64,000 nt of DNA from Pseudovibrio sp. JCM 19062 (GTDB taxonomy: Bacteria; Pseudomonadota; Alphaproteobacteria; Rhizobiales; Stappiaceae). Each line of letters starts with the position of its first letter. The stretch's first letter is position 1. The notes under the pieces were generated by a model that was not told the origin of the DNA, did no database searches, and saw only the letters and a list, made by a program, of their open reading frames with translations. The stretch covers positions 1-64,000 of the forward strand of contig BAXV01000006.1 of the NCBI GenBank assembly GCA_001310715.1, read 5' to 3'. Of this stretch, positions 53,033 to 61,720 are shown in pieces. The position numbers and the translations under genes were made by a program.

Positions 53033-53555
53033 ATGTTGGTTGGTTTTGTTGGTCTTCTCGTAGGCAGTTTTGCTTTGCTTGGAACTCTGTTTAGTGCAAA
53101 TGCGCAGGATGCGGGTGTTATCCCTCAAGTGAGGGTCTTCGGGCCTCAGCAAGGAGCCCAGGTTTCCAACTCTCAGAAAGGCAAAGCGCGGAGCTGTCTT
53201 CTGGCGATATTCCGCAGGTGACGGGGTACGGCGGAAATGCCATCAGCCTTCGGGCGTTAGAGGACACTTACGCCACGTTGATTGTTCCTGCGGAGCCGGA
53301 AACCGTCATGGGTGTACTGAACTCTCCGGTCGCCGGGCAGGGCTGATTATCGGAGCCGGGAACACCGTGATTTATGAGGCTCAGGGAACAGGGGATGGTT
53401 TTGGCTTTATCCAATATGGATATGACAATCCGCTGACCGGAAGAGCTTATAGACATAACAACAATACGCTGCTGGGGCCGTTCGGGAACAACAACCGAGC
53501 GCTCTTCAATCAAGTTGGAGATGGAAATTCTCTGAGTATCATGCAGGGGCAATAG
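53033..53555 (+). CDS. Curlin-associated secreted protein, possible nucleator (two frameshifts)
   Basis: A secreted protein of about 174 residues with a hydrophobic signal (MLVGFVGLLVGSFALLGTLFSANA|QD) and GGAG upstream. The middle region is unlike curlin (VTGYGGNAISLRALEDTYATLIVPAE). The last third carries asparagine-rich short repeats ending in one curlin-type unit (NQVGDGNSLSIMQGQ), the same end as the large subunit's last repeats. Indels near 53178 and 53345 must be joined. Having few repeats, it could play the role of the CsgB nucleator or of a fibre cap; this is inferred from position and content only. Confidence 0.6.
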
Positions 53556-53590
53556 CCTTTAGTGGGCTCATCGCTCCGAATTTTCGGGTG

Positions 53591-54199
53591 ATGAATATGA
53601 TTAGGAAACTAGCTGGTTTAACTTTGGCATCTCTTATGATGCCGTCAGCTGCGTTTGCCGATGATGGGAATACCGCTCTTATCCGGCAGGTGGGTGACAA
53701 TCACACAGTTCAGGTCTCTCAAACGGCAAGCAACAGTGATGCAACGGTGTTGCAGGGAGGAGAAACACCTGCTGCAGCTTTAGGGCAGACCGGTTTGCGC
53801 GGCGCGTGGTTTTTGGGCGATTTCATTGGCGCTCCAAAAAGTAAGCTGGATGCGGCTGACAATGCAGCTGCGCTTATCGTGCGACACAGCTTTCTTGCCC
53901 CTTCTGCCAAAGGTTTGGGCAATGATGCGACGGTTGTGATTTCTGGCGATAACTCCACGGCGAATCTGTTTCAGACCGGTGATAACAATCAAGGGTCAGT
54001 GGAGGTTTCCGGCAATTCTTCCAAGGGGACCTTATGGCAGCACGGTAACAACAATGAAGCCGGGCTTGCTGTGACCAGCGATGGAACCAATGTGCTTTAC
54101 ACCCAGCGTGGTAACGGGCTCAAAACCTCGGATATTGCTGCGGGCAACACGCTGACAGTTTATGCTCCGGGTAATACAGTCAGTGTGCATCAGCAGTAA
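53591..54199 (+). CDS. Third curlin-like secreted protein
   Basis: An intact protein of about 202 residues. Signal peptide MNMIRKLAGLTLASLMMPSAAFA|DDG. The repeat units NTALIRQVGDNHTVQVSQTAS, STANLFQTGDNNQGSVEVSG and TLWQHGNNNEAGLAVTS match the curlin Q-x-G-x-N pattern, separated by a non-repeat insert (residues about 60-105, RGAWFLGDFIGAPKSKLD). The start may be GTG 53588 or ATG 53591. It lies 35 bases after the previous gene and probably shares its transcript. It may be a minor fibre subunit or a nucleator. Confidence 0.72.
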   Translation: MNMIRKLAGLTLASLMMPSAAFADDGNTALIRQVGDNHTVQVSQTASNSDATVLQGGETPAAALGQTGLRGAWFLGDFIGAPKSKLDAADNAAALIVRHSFLAPSAKGLGNDATVVISGDNSTANLFQTGDNNQGSVEVSGNSSKGTLWQHGNNNEAGLAVTSDGTNVLYTQRGNGLKTSDIAAGNTLTVYAPGNTVSVHQQ

Positions 54200-54269
54200 C
54201 AAGGGCTTTGGAGCCCACTGGTTACTGTTTGTCTGAGCTAAGCCGTGCTTTATCGGGATACTTCGTGCG

Positions 54270-55135
54270 TCAGGTGTTAAGCGCGTTCTGGCGTTCGGCC
54301 ATTGCCAGTGCGCCGTGTAGAGCGTCGTTTTTGGCGGGCACGATGAACTGCTTCAGGTCTGGCGGCAGAAAGGCGTTGTAAGCCTGGCTTAATCCGCCGA
54401 GCAGGGCGATGGGGAGTTTGCCGTCATCGCTCAGGAGCCGCAGGCGGATGCCACGTAAGTGGTGCCTTCCTCAACGATGTCGAGGGCAAGGCTGCTTTGT
54501 TGCTGGGCATAGATGAGGATGATTGGCATGAACTCGGCGAAGTCTTTGGGCTTTGCGCTGCGAGCGAACTCCGAGAGTTTGCGTGGGTCATCGTCAAACT
54601 GGCGCAGGATATGCTCTGTGAGTGGGCAGAGTCTGCGCAGGCCATCGTGTGCGAGCAGGGCTTCTTCCAGTGCGCGTTCGCCCATTTTGGCACCGCTGCC
54701 CTGGTCTCCGCAATGGAATCCCCAGCCGCCGAGATAGTAGTGTTGGTCACCTTTGCGGGCCATAAAGTTGGAGCCGGTGCCAAGAATACCGATGACACCG
54801 TCTTCGCCGCCGTGTGCGCCTTCCAGTGCTATCAGGCGTCGGTGACAATCTGCGTTGAGGCAAAGGCAGGTTTTTGCCAGTCCTTCCGGATCGTTATGGG
54901 CGTTGGCGCCTGCAAGGCCTAAAACCGCGACGGTTTGTTGCAAGGCTTCTTCAGTCAGGTTCGCGTCTTTGCAGGCTTCGTTTGCCGCGAAAATAATGGA
55001 TTTCAGGCTCTGGGCAGGGTCGCTGTAGATGTTGGCTGGTCCGGCTTTCCCACGGCCCAGTAAACGTCCATCTGCTGTTGCGATTGCTGCACGGCATGTG
55101 GAGCCTCCGCCATCAACGCCCAGAATATAATCCAT
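54270..55135 (-). CDS. BadF/BadG/BcrA/BcrD ATPase family protein, N-acetylglucosamine kinase-like (one frameshift)
   Basis: A sugar kinase-type ATPase of about 288 residues. MDYILGVDGGGSTCRAAIA is the phosphate-1 motif, VIGILGTGSNFMARKG the phosphate-2 motif, and GGWGFHCGDQGSGAKMGERAL the adenosine-type loop typical of the GlcNAc kinase/BadF family. An indel near 54435 is crossed to LSDDGKLPIALLGGLSQAYNAFLP and the stop at 54270. It probably phosphorylates N-acetylglucosamine or another amino sugar from cell-wall recycling; no partner gene confirms it. Confidence 0.82.
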
Positions 55136-55333
55136 GAGGTTCGCCTCTTTTCTTCCGCTTCCAATCCTGTGTATGCCAGCAGGTGTTTAATGCATGGTTG
55201 AGACGTAGCAGTTTTGTCAGGTGCGTGTAGTTCTCCGCGCGGGTTTAACCGAAGCCGGAAGAAAGGTTGTTGTGTGAGGCCAGATAGGCAACGCCCATCT
55301 GGAATGGGCATTGCTGCAGAATGGTAAGTTGCT

Positions 55334-55874
55334 CTATTTAGGTTCCAGATCGGCCCGTGTGAAAACCGGATAAACAGGCAGCTTGGGAACGCCTTTAATT
55401 GCGGGATTGCCTTCCCCTCGCCAGATCGCGCAGATGACTGCGCGCACATCTGCGCCTTCTTGCATGGCAAGATGATGCGCATCCGCGACCGCCCCGCCGG
55501 TGGAAATCACATCCTCGATGAACGTTACTTTTTTTGCCGGCAACGTCCTGACCCTCAATCGCCCGGCAGGTGCCATAGGATTTGGCCTCTTTTCGAACGA
55601 ATGCTGCCGGTAGCCCTGTATGCAAGGAAAGGGCGGTCACAAGGGGGACGCCTCCAAGCTCGAGGCCAGCGATGATCTCGGTTTCGGGTGGCAGTAAATC
55701 ACTCATTGCCTTTGCGAGTGGCCGCAACAGGTGAGGCAGACCTTCAAAGCGATACTTGTCGAAATAGCGGTTCGACACCTGTCCGGAGCGCAACAGAAAT
55801 TCGCCCTCAAGCGCAGCGACCTCAGTAATACTCCGTGCGAGGTCGGGCAATGACAACATGGACTGATCTGACAT
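55334..55874 (-). CDS. pyrE: Orotate phosphoribosyltransferase (one frameshift)
   Basis: PyrE converts orotate and PRPP to orotidine 5'-phosphate in pyrimidine synthesis. The start is ATG 55874 (MSDQSMLSLPDLARSITEVAAL). EGEFLLRSGQVSNRYFDKYRFEGLP and AGLELGGVPLVTALSLHTGLPAAFVRKEAKSYGTCR precede a one-base indel in the T-run near 55535. The PRPP-binding VTFIEDVISTGGAVADA follows, and the C-terminus is FTRADLEPK. The corrected length is about 179 residues, at the short end for the family. Confidence 0.93.
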
Positions 55875-56337
55875 CTCTTTTTCCCTCTAAATACAATCGG
55901 CCCCTTACTAGAGTGAAGGCAGCTTACGAGCAAACGTTTTAGCGAAGCTGGTGGGTAGGACAAGATGGTAGTGTTTCAGCGGATCAAGTGCTTCTGAGGA
56001 AGTTGGAAACTGCTCTTGACTTAAACTTAACTTGAAGCCCTAGACAGGATGTCATCGGAAAACACTAGAAGGGTTGTTGTGATGATTATAAACCTCCTGT
56101 GCCAGCTGGACTCTGCCCTACCTGATCCTGTTGTGCTGGTGCGCCTTTTCTCAGAGCATCGGCGAGGTGCTGCCCATTTGAGGAAAACCCCGGTTCATGC
56201 TTTGGTGGGTGGCGACGATATTGCCGTCGGTTCTCTTGGGAAGACCAATCGTTAAAGCAGATAGAGACCTCATCAAGTGTGGGTAAAACCGAATGGGGTG
56301 GGAGGTCTTGAGGTGATTTTATTGCAGGTGGGGCTTC
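55875..56337. other. Intergenic region before the MFS gene
   Basis: No gene is supported; a frame at 56049-56255 lacks a ribosome site and any recognisable domain. The left end should contain the pyrE promoter. Confidence 0.45.
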
Positions 56338-57541
56338 ATGAAATTGTATATTTTACTTTCAGCAAATCTTGTTGCGTCAATTGCGATGGGCATTGCACTT
56401 ACGATTGTTCCCTGGGAACTAGCCAATAGCGTTGGTGGAGGAAAGTTTCTTGCTTTTACCGCGAGCTGGTCAACTGCAGTCCTGATTTTTGTATCACCTG
56501 TTGCCGGGCGTTTGGTCGATGGCTTATCGCGGCGGTTCACCTTGATGATTTGTGTTGTGATTATGGGGGCCGGTTTGCAGGTCAGCGCGCTGACCTATGG
56601 CTCCCCGCTTCTCAAGGTGGCTGGCCTGAGCGTCTTTTATTTTCTCTCCCAGATGTTCTTCTTGTTTTTCTACAATGCCCTAACCGCTTTCATCCAAGAG
56701 GTTTTTGATGAGGAAGAACGCGGCAAAGTGAATGGCTGGATGCAAGTTGAAATGCAGGTCTCAACGGTTATCGTGGGCCTTTTGATGATCTATTTTGTAG
56801 AGAGTGAGGACTTCAGAAGCGTCCTGATTTTAAACGGCCTCTTGCTGTTTTTGTCGGCGCTTTTGCTTAGGGCGATTCCCTATACAAAACAAAAAAATAC
56901 CGGAGCGGGCGAGAAGCCCGAGGATTGTGTTTGCGACCATCTTGCGGCGTTATGATCTGGTGGTGCTTGGGATCTGCCAAAGCATGAGTTTTGTTTGCGT
57001 TATGATGCTGAACATCGTGCACCCGGTTTATATGGTGAGCGTTCTTCACATGGACGTTTCAGCCCTTGCAAAGTTGTCTATCGCATTTGGGATTGGGGCG
57101 GCGGTTTCGGGGTTTATTGCTGGCCGATTTGTTCGAAAAGAAACGGCATTACCTATCATGAAAGCCTGCATAGTCCTGTACACGGCAATGACTTTGCTGA
57201 TGGCGCTGTTTCCGGATTTTCTGGTTATTGTTGTTTTGTTTGCAGGCCTTGGTGCTGCCGGGTCAGCGATACGGGTTGTTTATAACACCTACATTATGAG
57301 CGTGGTGGGTGAGACGATTTTTGGGAGCTATTTGTCTGTGATCAGTACGGTCACTTACATTCAGCGGACAGCCTTTGGGGTGTTGCTGGCATTGATCATC
57401 GCATGGTGGCCTGCCTCCAATTATTATTGGTTTGTTTTCGCGATCAGTTTTGTCGGGTTTGTGTTGCTGCTGGTTTATGGCGTGCTTGCCTCAGGGCACA
57501 GGTTGGAAGTACCGGATCTGGGCCGCGAGCAAGAGGCTTGA
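56338..57541 (+). CDS. MFS transporter (one frameshift)
   Basis: An inner-membrane major facilitator of about 401 residues and 12 helices; the start MKLYILLSANLVASIAMGIALTIVPW follows GGTGGGGC. LVDGLSRRFTLMICVVIMG is the A-motif region, and ALTAFIQEVFDEEERGKVNGWMQVEMQ fits a small-molecule efflux type. The second half starts after an indel near 56912 (IVFATILRRYDLVVLGICQ) and includes ALAKLSIAFGIGAAVSGFIAGRF. It is convergent with the ars operon, so it is not part of it. The substrate is unknown. Confidence 0.8.
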
Positions 57542-57614
57542 AGAGGCTTATCTTTTGTGCACCTCTTTTGGAGCAAGAGGTGCACAAAAGACGCCGGTTT
57601 CCCTTCGTCCCACG

Positions 57615-58340
57615 CTATTTCGTATTCACCCTTGCTGAGAGCGCTTCGGCGGTTTCTTTGCGTTCGGAGTATCTGTTGGTCAGGTACCCGGACTGGTCGC
57701 GGGTGAGGTGGGTGAACTTTATGAGTTCTTCCATGACATCCACAACGCGATCATAAAGGGACGATGGTTTCATGCGGTCGTTGGCGTCAAACTCCAGAAA
57801 CGCCTTTGGGATAGACGACTGGTTGGGAATGGTGACCATGCGCATCCAGCGGCCCAGAATGCGCATTTGGTTGACGGCATTGAAGCTTTGGGAGCCGCCG
57901 CTTACTTGCATCAGGGCCAGTGTTTTGCCCTGTGTCGGGCGGACTGCGCCAACGGAGAGGGGCACCCAGTCAATCATGGTTTTCATAATGCCGGTCATCG
58001 CGCCGTGGCGTTCTGGTGAGCACCAGACCTGACCTTCGGACCACATCATCAACTTGCGCAGTTCCTGCACCTTTGGGTGGTCAGGCTCGGCGTCGTCGGC
58101 CAATGGCAGGCCGCTTGGGTTATAGATGCGGGTTTCAGCGCCGAGTTGTTCCAGAATACGCTGGGCTTCCAGCACCGCGAGGCGGGAGAAAGAGCGTTTG
58201 CGTAGGGAGCCGTAGAGCAGCAGGATGCGCGGGGCATGGTCCGGCGCATCGTCTTTGCGCAGGGCCTCGGTGTTGATGGGATGGAGGCTGTGGGCGTCCA
58301 CCTGTGACAGTTCTGTCAGATCGAATGAGTTCTCAGACAC
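57615..58340 (-). CDS. arsH: Arsenical resistance protein ArsH
   Basis: An intact 241-residue NADPH-dependent FMN reductase-like protein. [26 protein letters not shown] contains the flavin-phosphate motif GSxRxxSxS, then [53 protein letters not shown] and [11 protein letters not shown], all typical of ArsH. It oxidises trivalent organoarsenicals. It starts 3 bases after the arsC stop, so it is co-transcribed and probably coupled in translation. Confidence 0.93.
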   Translation of the reverse strand: MSENSFDLTELSQVDAHSLHPINTEALRKDDAPDHAPRILLLYGSLRKRSFSRLAVLEAQRILEQLGAETRIYNPSGLPLADDAEPDHPKVQELRKLMMWSEGQVWCSPERHGAMTGIMKTMIDWVPLSVGAVRPTQGKTLALMQVSGGSQSFNAVNQMRILGRWMRMVTIPNQSSIPKAFLEFDANDRMKPSSLYDRVVDVMEELIKFTHLTRDQSGYLTNRYSERKETAEALSARVNTK

Positions 58341-58343
58341 AGC

Positions 58344-58754
58344 TTAGCTCTTTGCAGGGATGACGACTTCGCCGTCTTCTTTGGTGAATGCACCGATCTG
58401 CTCTTCGCTGAGGATTTCCAGCAAAACATCGGAGGGGCGGCAGAGGCGGGTGCCTTTGTCGGTGACGACGATGGGGCGGTTCATGAGGATTGGGTGCTCC
58501 TGAATGAAGTCAATTAGCTGGGCGTCGGTCCACTTTTCGTCATCAAGGCCGAGCTCCTCGTAAGGGGTGCCTTTTTTGCGCAGGATTTCGCGCAGGCTCA
58601 GGCCGCTGTCTTTGACCAGCTTTTCCAGCGTTTCGCGGGAGGGTGGGGTTTTGAGGTATTCAATCACGACCGGTTCGGTGCCTGCTTGTTTGAGCATGGC
58701 GAGTGTGTTGCGGGAGGTGCCGCATTTTGGGTTGTGATAGATGATCGGGTTCAT
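58344..58754 (-). CDS. arsC: Arsenate reductase, glutaredoxin-coupled type
   Basis: An intact 136-residue protein. IIYHNPKCGTSRNTLAML has the catalytic Cys (residue about 11) in the ArsC/Spx-like motif CGTSRN; EYLKTPPSRETLEKLV, LREILRKKGTPYEELG, IQEHPILMNRPIVVTDKGTRLCRPSDVLLEIL complete the family. It reduces arsenate to arsenite with glutathione and glutaredoxin. It is the second gene of the operon, 24 bases after arsR. Confidence 0.93.
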   Translation of the reverse strand: MNPIIYHNPKCGTSRNTLAMLKQAGTEPVVIEYLKTPPSRETLEKLVKDSGLSLREILRKKGTPYEELGLDDEKWTDAQLIDFIQEHPILMNRPIVVTDKGTRLCRPSDVLLEILSEEQIGAFTKEDGEVVIPAKS

Positions 58755-58778
58755 ACTTTAAGTCTCCGCTGGAATTGG

Positions 58779-59141
58779 TCAACAGGCTGAAAACGGGTTG
58801 AAACCCTGACACAGGGTCGGATCGCCGTTGCAGCAATCTTCTGTCAGGAAACGCAGCAGGCCGCGCATGGTGTGTGGGGCAATGGCGTAGCGCACCACGC
58901 GGCCTTCGCGTTGGGCGGTCAGCAGGCGGGCGCGTTCGAGCGTTGCAAGGTGAAAGGACATGCGTGTGGGGGCGATGGACAGGTCGCTGGCGATCTGGCC
59001 AGACGGCAGACCCGTCGGCATGGCTGTCAGGATCAGGCGGAAGGCTGCCAGTCTGTCCTTGTGCGCCAAGGCGGCGAAGGCTGTGACGGCATCGTCTTCC
59101 GACAAGGTTGCAGGTGTGTCGCTCTGGAGAATCTCTGTCAT
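58779..59141 (-). CDS. arsR: ArsR family metalloregulator
   Basis: An intact 120-residue winged-helix repressor. ALAHKDRLAAFRLILTAMPTGLPSGQIASDLSIAPTRMSFHLATLERARLLTAQREGRVVRYAI is the DNA-binding domain. The usual ELCVCDL arsenite site in helix 3 is missing; instead paired Cys occur near the C-terminus (EDCCNGDPTLCQGFNPFSAC), as in the alphaproteobacterial and cyanobacterial-type ArsR with a C-terminal metal site. It is the first gene of the operon and probably represses it from the palindrome at 59146-59173. Confidence 0.9.
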   Translation of the reverse strand: MTEILQSDTPATLSEDDAVTAFAALAHKDRLAAFRLILTAMPTGLPSGQIASDLSIAPTRMSFHLATLERARLLTAQREGRVVRYAIAPHTMRGLLRFLTEDCCNGDPTLCQGFNPFSAC

Positions 59142-59145
59142 GAGA

Positions 59146-59173
59146 CAATACTACAAATATCCTTGTAGTATTG
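59146..59173. promoter_or_regulatory. ArsR operator palindrome
   Basis: A perfect inverted repeat with 11-bp arms, CAATACTACAA (59146-59156) and TTGTAGTATTG (59163-59173), separated by 6 bases. It lies 4 bases before the arsR start codon on the minus strand, where a repressor would block the promoter. Confidence 0.85.
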
Positions 59174-59320
59174 CAATGATTGTTTTCAGCGAAGGAAAGT
59201 GAAGGGAGGCCTTGTTATTTTTATGAGGGCCTCCCTCCAGTCTTGCCAATGCTCATCAGTGGAGCTTTGGGTGGTCAGGATGGGGTGTGCTTTTTATTGC
59301 TGCTCTTATTGTTTTGGTGC

Positions 59321-59363
59321 GTATCCTGCCCGAAAAATGGGGCCAGCTTTTCGGGCAGGATAC
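59321..59363. terminator. Long perfect hairpin after the pirin gene
   Basis: A 16-bp perfect stem (GTATCCTGCCCGAAAA 59321-59336 with TTTTCGGGCAGGATAC 59348-59363) and an 11-base loop, directly after the pirin stop codon. No strong T-run follows on either strand. It probably ends or protects the transcript. Confidence 0.7.
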
Positions 59364-59365
59364 GG

Positions 59366-60097
59366 TTAGCGGAGCGGTGACAGGTGGAAGAGGATAACCT
59401 CCGCGCCCTTGCCGTTGTTCAGCAGCAGTTGGCCCTGACCTTCTGCTTCAATGGCGTCACCTTCTGAGAGTGTTTCGCCGTTGACCTGCACTTCTCCGCG
59501 GGCCACGTGCACATAGACCGCGCGTTCGTCGTTCAGCTCAAAGCTGATGGTGTCAGCTCCGTTCAGCTTGCCGGAGTAAACGTCTGCGGCAGCCTCGGTG
59601 CGGATGGAGCCGTTGCGGCCATCGTGGGAGAGGAACAGCTGCAGTTTTCCGTCACGTTCCGCATCGCCCAGATCCATCATTTCGTAGCGCGGCGTGGTGT
59701 TCTGGCGGTCCGGGATCAGCCAGATCTGGAGAATATGGGTTTTCTCCGTGCTGGATGGGTTGAACTCGGAGTGCTGCACACCTGTGCCAGTGCTCATGAA
59801 CTGGATGCCACCCTTGTGCACGGTGCTGCCGTTGCCCATTGTGTCTTCGTGGGCCAGTGCGCCTTCCAGCATGTACGAGAAGATCTCGAAGTTCTCATGG
59901 GGGTGCATGGGGAAGCCGCCGTCGGGAGCAATCCAGTCATCATTCATGACGCGCAGGCTGTGGAAGTTCATGTTATTGCGGTCAAAATAACTGGCGAAGC
60001 TGAAGGAGTGGGCGGTTTTCAGCCAGCCTGCATCCACATGGCCGCGCTGATGGGAGGGGCGCACTCTTAAGCTTAAATCAGTTGCTGTGTTTGTCAT
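59366..60097 (-). CDS. Pirin family bicupin protein
   Basis: An intact 243-residue cupin protein of the YhaK/pirin type. RPSHQRGHVDAGWLKTAHSFSFASYFD starts the family, and the metal ligands are in GGFPMHPHENFEIFSYMLEGALAHEDTMGN and STGTGVQHSEFNPS. Pirins of this sort act as quercetin dioxygenases in vitro or as redox-sensitive regulators. The gene stands alone; the promoter gap contains an inverted repeat GTTCAT-CTATT-ATGAAC near 60197-60213. Confidence 0.88.
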   Translation of the reverse strand: MTNTATDLSLRVRPSHQRGHVDAGWLKTAHSFSFASYFDRNNMNFHSLRVMNDDWIAPDGGFPMHPHENFEIFSYMLEGALAHEDTMGNGSTVHKGGIQFMSTGTGVQHSEFNPSSTEKTHILQIWLIPDRQNTTPRYEMMDLGDAERDGKLQLFLSHDGRNGSIRTEAAADVYSGKLNGADTISFELNDERAVYVHVARGEVQVNGETLSEGDAIEAEGQGQLLLNNGKGAEVILFHLSPLR

Positions 60098-60473
60098 GGT
60101 GCTCTCCTGATTTCTTAATTTCGTTTATTCCGTTGTCTTGACCCTAAAGATATTCCAGTTACAGAAATGAACAAGGTAAGCTTTGGTGATCTGATTGTTC
60201 ATCTATTATGAACGGTCGGGTCCTGTACGGTTTTGCAAAAGCTGCAAAATCCGGCTTTCAGTTTCACAAAAATTTCGTGGAGAGAAGCGCTGGAACAAAT
60301 TCCTGTGTGCTACCTGTGTCAAAGGCCCTAAATCTGTGGGTTAGTGCCTCGGTTTAAAGACTTCTCTATAAACCATATGCCTAATCTGCGGATTGGTTAG
60401 AGAATGATTTCTGAGCCATCATGCAGCTAGCATCCCAAGGAGCTGCTGGGGCTTGGAGCGTGGAACAGGTAGT
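60098..60473. other. Promoter region between divergent pirin and sbcD genes
   Basis: Contains an inverted repeat GTTCAT (60197-60202) and ATGAAC (60208-60213) with a further ATGAAC half-site near 60166. It may be an operator for the pirin gene. No coding gene is seen. Confidence 0.5.
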
Positions 60474-61720
60474 ATGGCGTTGAAAATCCTGCACACAGCG
60501 GACTGGCATATCGGCCAGAGTCTGAACGGCTGGTCACGCACCTATGAGCACCAACAGTTCTTCAACGAACTTGAAGAGTTGATTGTGCGCCATGAAGTGG
60601 ACGCGCTGGTTGTTGCAGGAGATGTGTTTGACAACCAGAACCCATCCGCAGATTCCACGCAAATGCTCTATGAGGCGCTGGCACGGTTTCGTGAAAAACG
60701 CCCGCATCTGGTAACTGTTTTGACTGCAGGCAACCATGACCCTGCCGGACGTGTGGAAGCGCCGGGTGTGTTGTTCAACAAAATTGGCGTGCAAGCCGTG
60801 GGCATGGTGCGCCGGCTAGATGGCTTGCTGGACCTTTCCCACCACCTTGTGCCGCTGAAGACCAGCGATGGTACTGTGAAAGCCAAGTGCTGGCGCTGCC
60901 ATTTCCTCGTGCCACTGACTTGCCCGGGCTCAGCTTTTCTTCCGCTGAAGAGGGGTCTCCTGTGGTGCGGGCTGTGGCGGAGCTTTATGAGGTGGCGGTC
61001 TCACAGGCTCGCGAGCAGATTGGTAGAATTCCACTTGTTGCAACGGGTCATTTGCATGTTGCGGGCGGGCTGGAATCTGAAGGTGCCGAGCGCCGCATTC
61101 TGATTGGCGGCGAACATGCCATGCCGTGGGAGCAGTTTCCTGATGATCTGGCTTATGTGGCGCTTGGGCATTTGCACAAGCCGCAGAAGGTGGGCAAGGA
61201 AACCATCCGCTATTCCGGCTCGCCGTTTCCCCTTTCCGTGACTGAGCAAAACTACAAGCACGGCGTTAACCTGCTGACCTTCTCTGATGAGGGGGTGCTT
61301 TCCATTGAACGCGTTGAGTTGACCCGTCCTGTTCCGTTCTATCGCCTGAAAGGTGACGGAGGCCTGTTGATCGAGGAGCTGGTGCCTGCTCTTGTCGGGC
61401 TTGAGCTGAATGGGGAGCTGCCGGTGGAGCAGCAGCCGTTTGTGCATGTGGATTTAAAGCCGCAGGTTTCAGCTGGCGGGCTGAAGGCAGAAGTGGACCA
61501 GATTCTTGCGCAGTACCCTGTACGCAGTGCCGGAGTTTCTGTTTTGCGGCCACAACGGCAAGAGAGTGTCAGTGCGGAAGCGGAGAGTCTGATCCGTCTT
61601 TCTGAAATCCAGCCGGATGAGCTTTTCAAGTCTGCTTTTGAGCGCGTGCACGGCGTTGCGCCGGACGCCAAGCATCTGGACTATTTTTATCGCGCAATCG
61701 CTGATGCGGAGGTTGAGTAA
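60474..61720 (+). CDS. sbcD: DNA repair exonuclease subunit SbcD (one frameshift)
   Basis: The nuclease subunit of SbcCD, which processes hairpins and protein-blocked DNA ends. ATG 60474 gives MALKILHTADWHIGQSLNGWSRTYEH with the phosphoesterase motif HTADWHIG. DALVVAGDVFDNQNPSADS and TVLTAGNHDPAGR follow; after a break near 60885, LVATGHLHVAGG and LAYVALGHLHKPQKVG contain the metal-binding GHLH motifs. The stop overlaps the sbcC start by one base, so the two are translationally coupled. The corrected length is about 415 residues. Confidence 0.94.

Noticed and set aside
54200..54220. GGGCT-TTGG-AGCCC hairpin after the third curlin gene as a terminator
   Set aside because: The stem is only five pairs and no T-run follows.
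56049..56255. 68-residue open frame before the MFS gene
   Set aside because: No ribosome site, not membrane-like or secreted, and no known family.
56338..57541. MFS gene as an arsenic efflux partner (ArsJ-like)
   Set aside because: It is convergent with the ars genes, not in the operon, and no GAPDH-like gene accompanies it.
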